DNA of 58,219 nucleotides from an uncultured Collinsella sp. Its GTDB lineage: Bacteria > Actinomycetota > Coriobacteriia > Coriobacteriales > Coriobacteriaceae. The notes beneath the pieces were generated by a model. It was given only the letters and a program-made list of their open reading frames with translations. It was not told the origin of the DNA and ran no database searches. The stretch covers positions 1-58,219 of the forward strand of contig UROZ01000001.1 in assembly GCA_900549655.1 (NCBI GenBank), written 5' to 3'. The number at the start of each line of letters is the position of its first letter. The first letter of the stretch is position 1. Positions 57,304 to 58,219 of this stretch are shown here, piece after piece. Both the position numbers and the translations under genes were made by a program.

Positions 57304-58219
57304 CTATTTGAGTTCGACTCCGCCTATCCAACCCCAGTAGACGCCTGAGCCCTTACCGTAGAAGGCAATGAACTCATCGAGCGTCTTGGTGGTGATCGTG
57401 CCTTCGTTGCTCATGACCTTGCCGTCACCGATGTAGATGCCGACATGGCCATAGAGAAGGCCCGGGCTGCCGGTGCCGGGATGGCTCGCATCGCCGACGA
57501 TCATGCCGACCTTGAGGTCCGCAGGATTGTTGCTGTGGCACCATGCCTTGACCATGTCGCAGGCGTTTCCACCGAAGGTGCCGACACCCGCCGCCTTGAA
57601 TACGTTTGTCACCCACGCGGCACACCAGTTCTGGCCAGGCGAGGGCGTGGACTTGCAGGCGTTGACGACGGCGAGCTGGCTTCCCGTGGCGCCCGCCAGC
57701 CCCTGTCCCGAGCCGCCGTGGGTACCGGATGTGATTGCGTTGTAGAAGTACTGCGCGCTGGTGTATCGCGATTCCCAGCCTGAGGGCTTGCCTCCCACCA
57801 TGGCGCAGCGTTCCCACCCCATGGCGTAGTTTTTCGTAGCGGCCTCGAGATCGGTTGAGTCCATGAAGGTTTGATAGGTGTATTTACCGTCGGCACTGGA
57901 AAATGTGCCCCACTCATCGTGGTCCGACCAGAACTCGAGCTGGACGTCGAGGTCGTACCAGTTCTTGCCCTTCTCCTTGGCGAATTGGGCCAGGCGAAGG
58001 CGGCGCCCTCCGTCCCATTGGCCTATACCGGTCGCCTTGTTATAGACAGAACCCCTCGCAATGATCTCGTCGTTTGTCTTCGGGCTCTTTCCGTCCAGCC
58101 AATAGGCATGCGAACCCATTGCCTGGTCAGCCATCGGATATATCTTATGATTTGAGGATCCAGCGGACTCGTGACTGTAGTTGCCCATGATGGCGGCCGC
58201 GTGGATGTCGTCACAACCG
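57304..58219 (-). CDS. Bifunctional cell-wall hydrolase (lysozyme + CHAP), N-terminus off the right edge
   Basis: 305 residues are visible, and the frame remains open at the window edge. AAAIMGNYSHESAG, then ATGIGQWDGGRRLRLAQFAK match phage-tail-lysozyme domains. After a Gly/Ser linker, NWCAAWVTNVFKAAGVG with catalytic Cys, then GHVGIYIGDGKVMSNEG with His and Asn, is a CHAP/NlpC-like amidase or peptidase. Such two-domain hydrolases (Tn916 Orf14-type) open the peptidoglycan for the conjugation channel. It marks the mating-pair genes that continue to the right. Confidence 0.88.
   Translation of the reverse strand, partial: GCDDIHAAAIMGNYSHESAGSSNHKIYPMADQAMGSHAYWLDGKSPKTNDEIIARGSVYNKATGIGQWDGGRRLRLAQFAKEKGKNWYDLDVQLEFWSDHDEWGTFSSADGKYTYQTFMDSTDLEAATKNYAMGWERCAMVGGKPSGWESRYTSAQYFYNAITSGTHGGSGQGLAGATGSQLAVVNACKSTPSPGQNWCAAWVTNVFKAAGVGTFGGNACDMVKAWCHSNNPADLKVGMIVGDASHPGTGSPGLLYGHVGIYIGDGKVMSNEGTITTKTLDEFIAFYGKGSGVYWGWIGGVELK

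Overview
This is a GC-rich actinobacterial window, most likely from a gut member of the class Coriobacteriia (Collinsella/Olsenella/Coriobacterium-like). The evidence is an actinobacterial mIHF-like protein, twin-arginine and sortase-anchored surface proteins, a Tad pilus locus, frequent GTG/TTG starts with strong GGAGG ribosome sites, and a Cas9 that resembles the Coriobacterium/Olsenella type II-A proteins as I remember them. Almost everything is accessory. The window reads as the inside of a large integrative or conjugative element: its transfer genes (lysozyme/CHAP wall hydrolase, SNF2 helicase-methylase, small membrane and unknown proteins) run off the right edge, and a Fic gene runs off the left edge.

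Layout. 1-9,110: two Fic proteins, an mIHF-like protein, a membrane-anchored protein, a RelB/RelE-type toxin-antitoxin pair and a 1,276-residue thioester/ester-bond adhesin. 9,340-15,543: a membrane protein and two large paralogous Tat-exported proteins; the first is frameshifted at a G9 tract. 15,672-19,481: two unknown proteins, a membrane-anchored HNH nuclease and a DnaQ-fold protein that has lost its catalytic residues. 19,784-38,284: a Tad pilus locus (Flp pilin, prepilin peptidase, three TadE-like proteins, CpaB, TadA, TadB, TadC, DUF192, a GT-C-like membrane protein, a lipoprotein). It is split after the pilin gene by a complete type II-A CRISPR-Cas locus (tracrRNA, cas9, cas1, cas2, csn2, array). 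38,281-40,071: small proteins and a gene split between two frames at an A7 tract. 40,075-47,960: an integrated mobilizable plasmid with a MobA/MobL relaxase, oriT, TraD-like protein and primase-type Rep, flanked by two nearly identical relB-relE copies. 48,002-58,219: a leftward transfer operon.

The main discovery is in the CRISPR locus. The leader-proximal (newest) spacer matches, 30/30, a sequence inside the integrated mobilizable plasmid of this same window. The match begins one base after the predicted relaxase nick site, so it is the leading end of the transferred strand. In the Cas9 encoded here, the catalytic histidine of the HNH domain is arginine (residue 899) and the catalytic asparagine is also not conserved, while all RuvC residues are present. 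It is therefore predicted to be a natural single-strand nickase or a binder. This would explain how the cell survives a perfect self-target. The array has 13 identical repeats followed by about 16 progressively decayed repeats that still hold the 66-base period.

A second layer is regulatory. A 20-bp tandem half-site motif, TGTCACC-N3-TGGCACCAAA, occurs seven times, each time upstream of a surface or pilus transcription unit or a neighbouring unit, and about 34 bases before a -10-like hexamer. It looks like the operator of one activator controlling the adhesin, the Tat proteins, the HNH gene, the pilin, both Tad operons and the A7 gene. A different palindrome, GAACA-N2-TGTTC (similar to an actinobacterial SOS box), occurs three times, about 30 bases before a -10-like hexamer, including ahead of the transfer operon. 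I could not run similarity searches; family names are from motif recognition.
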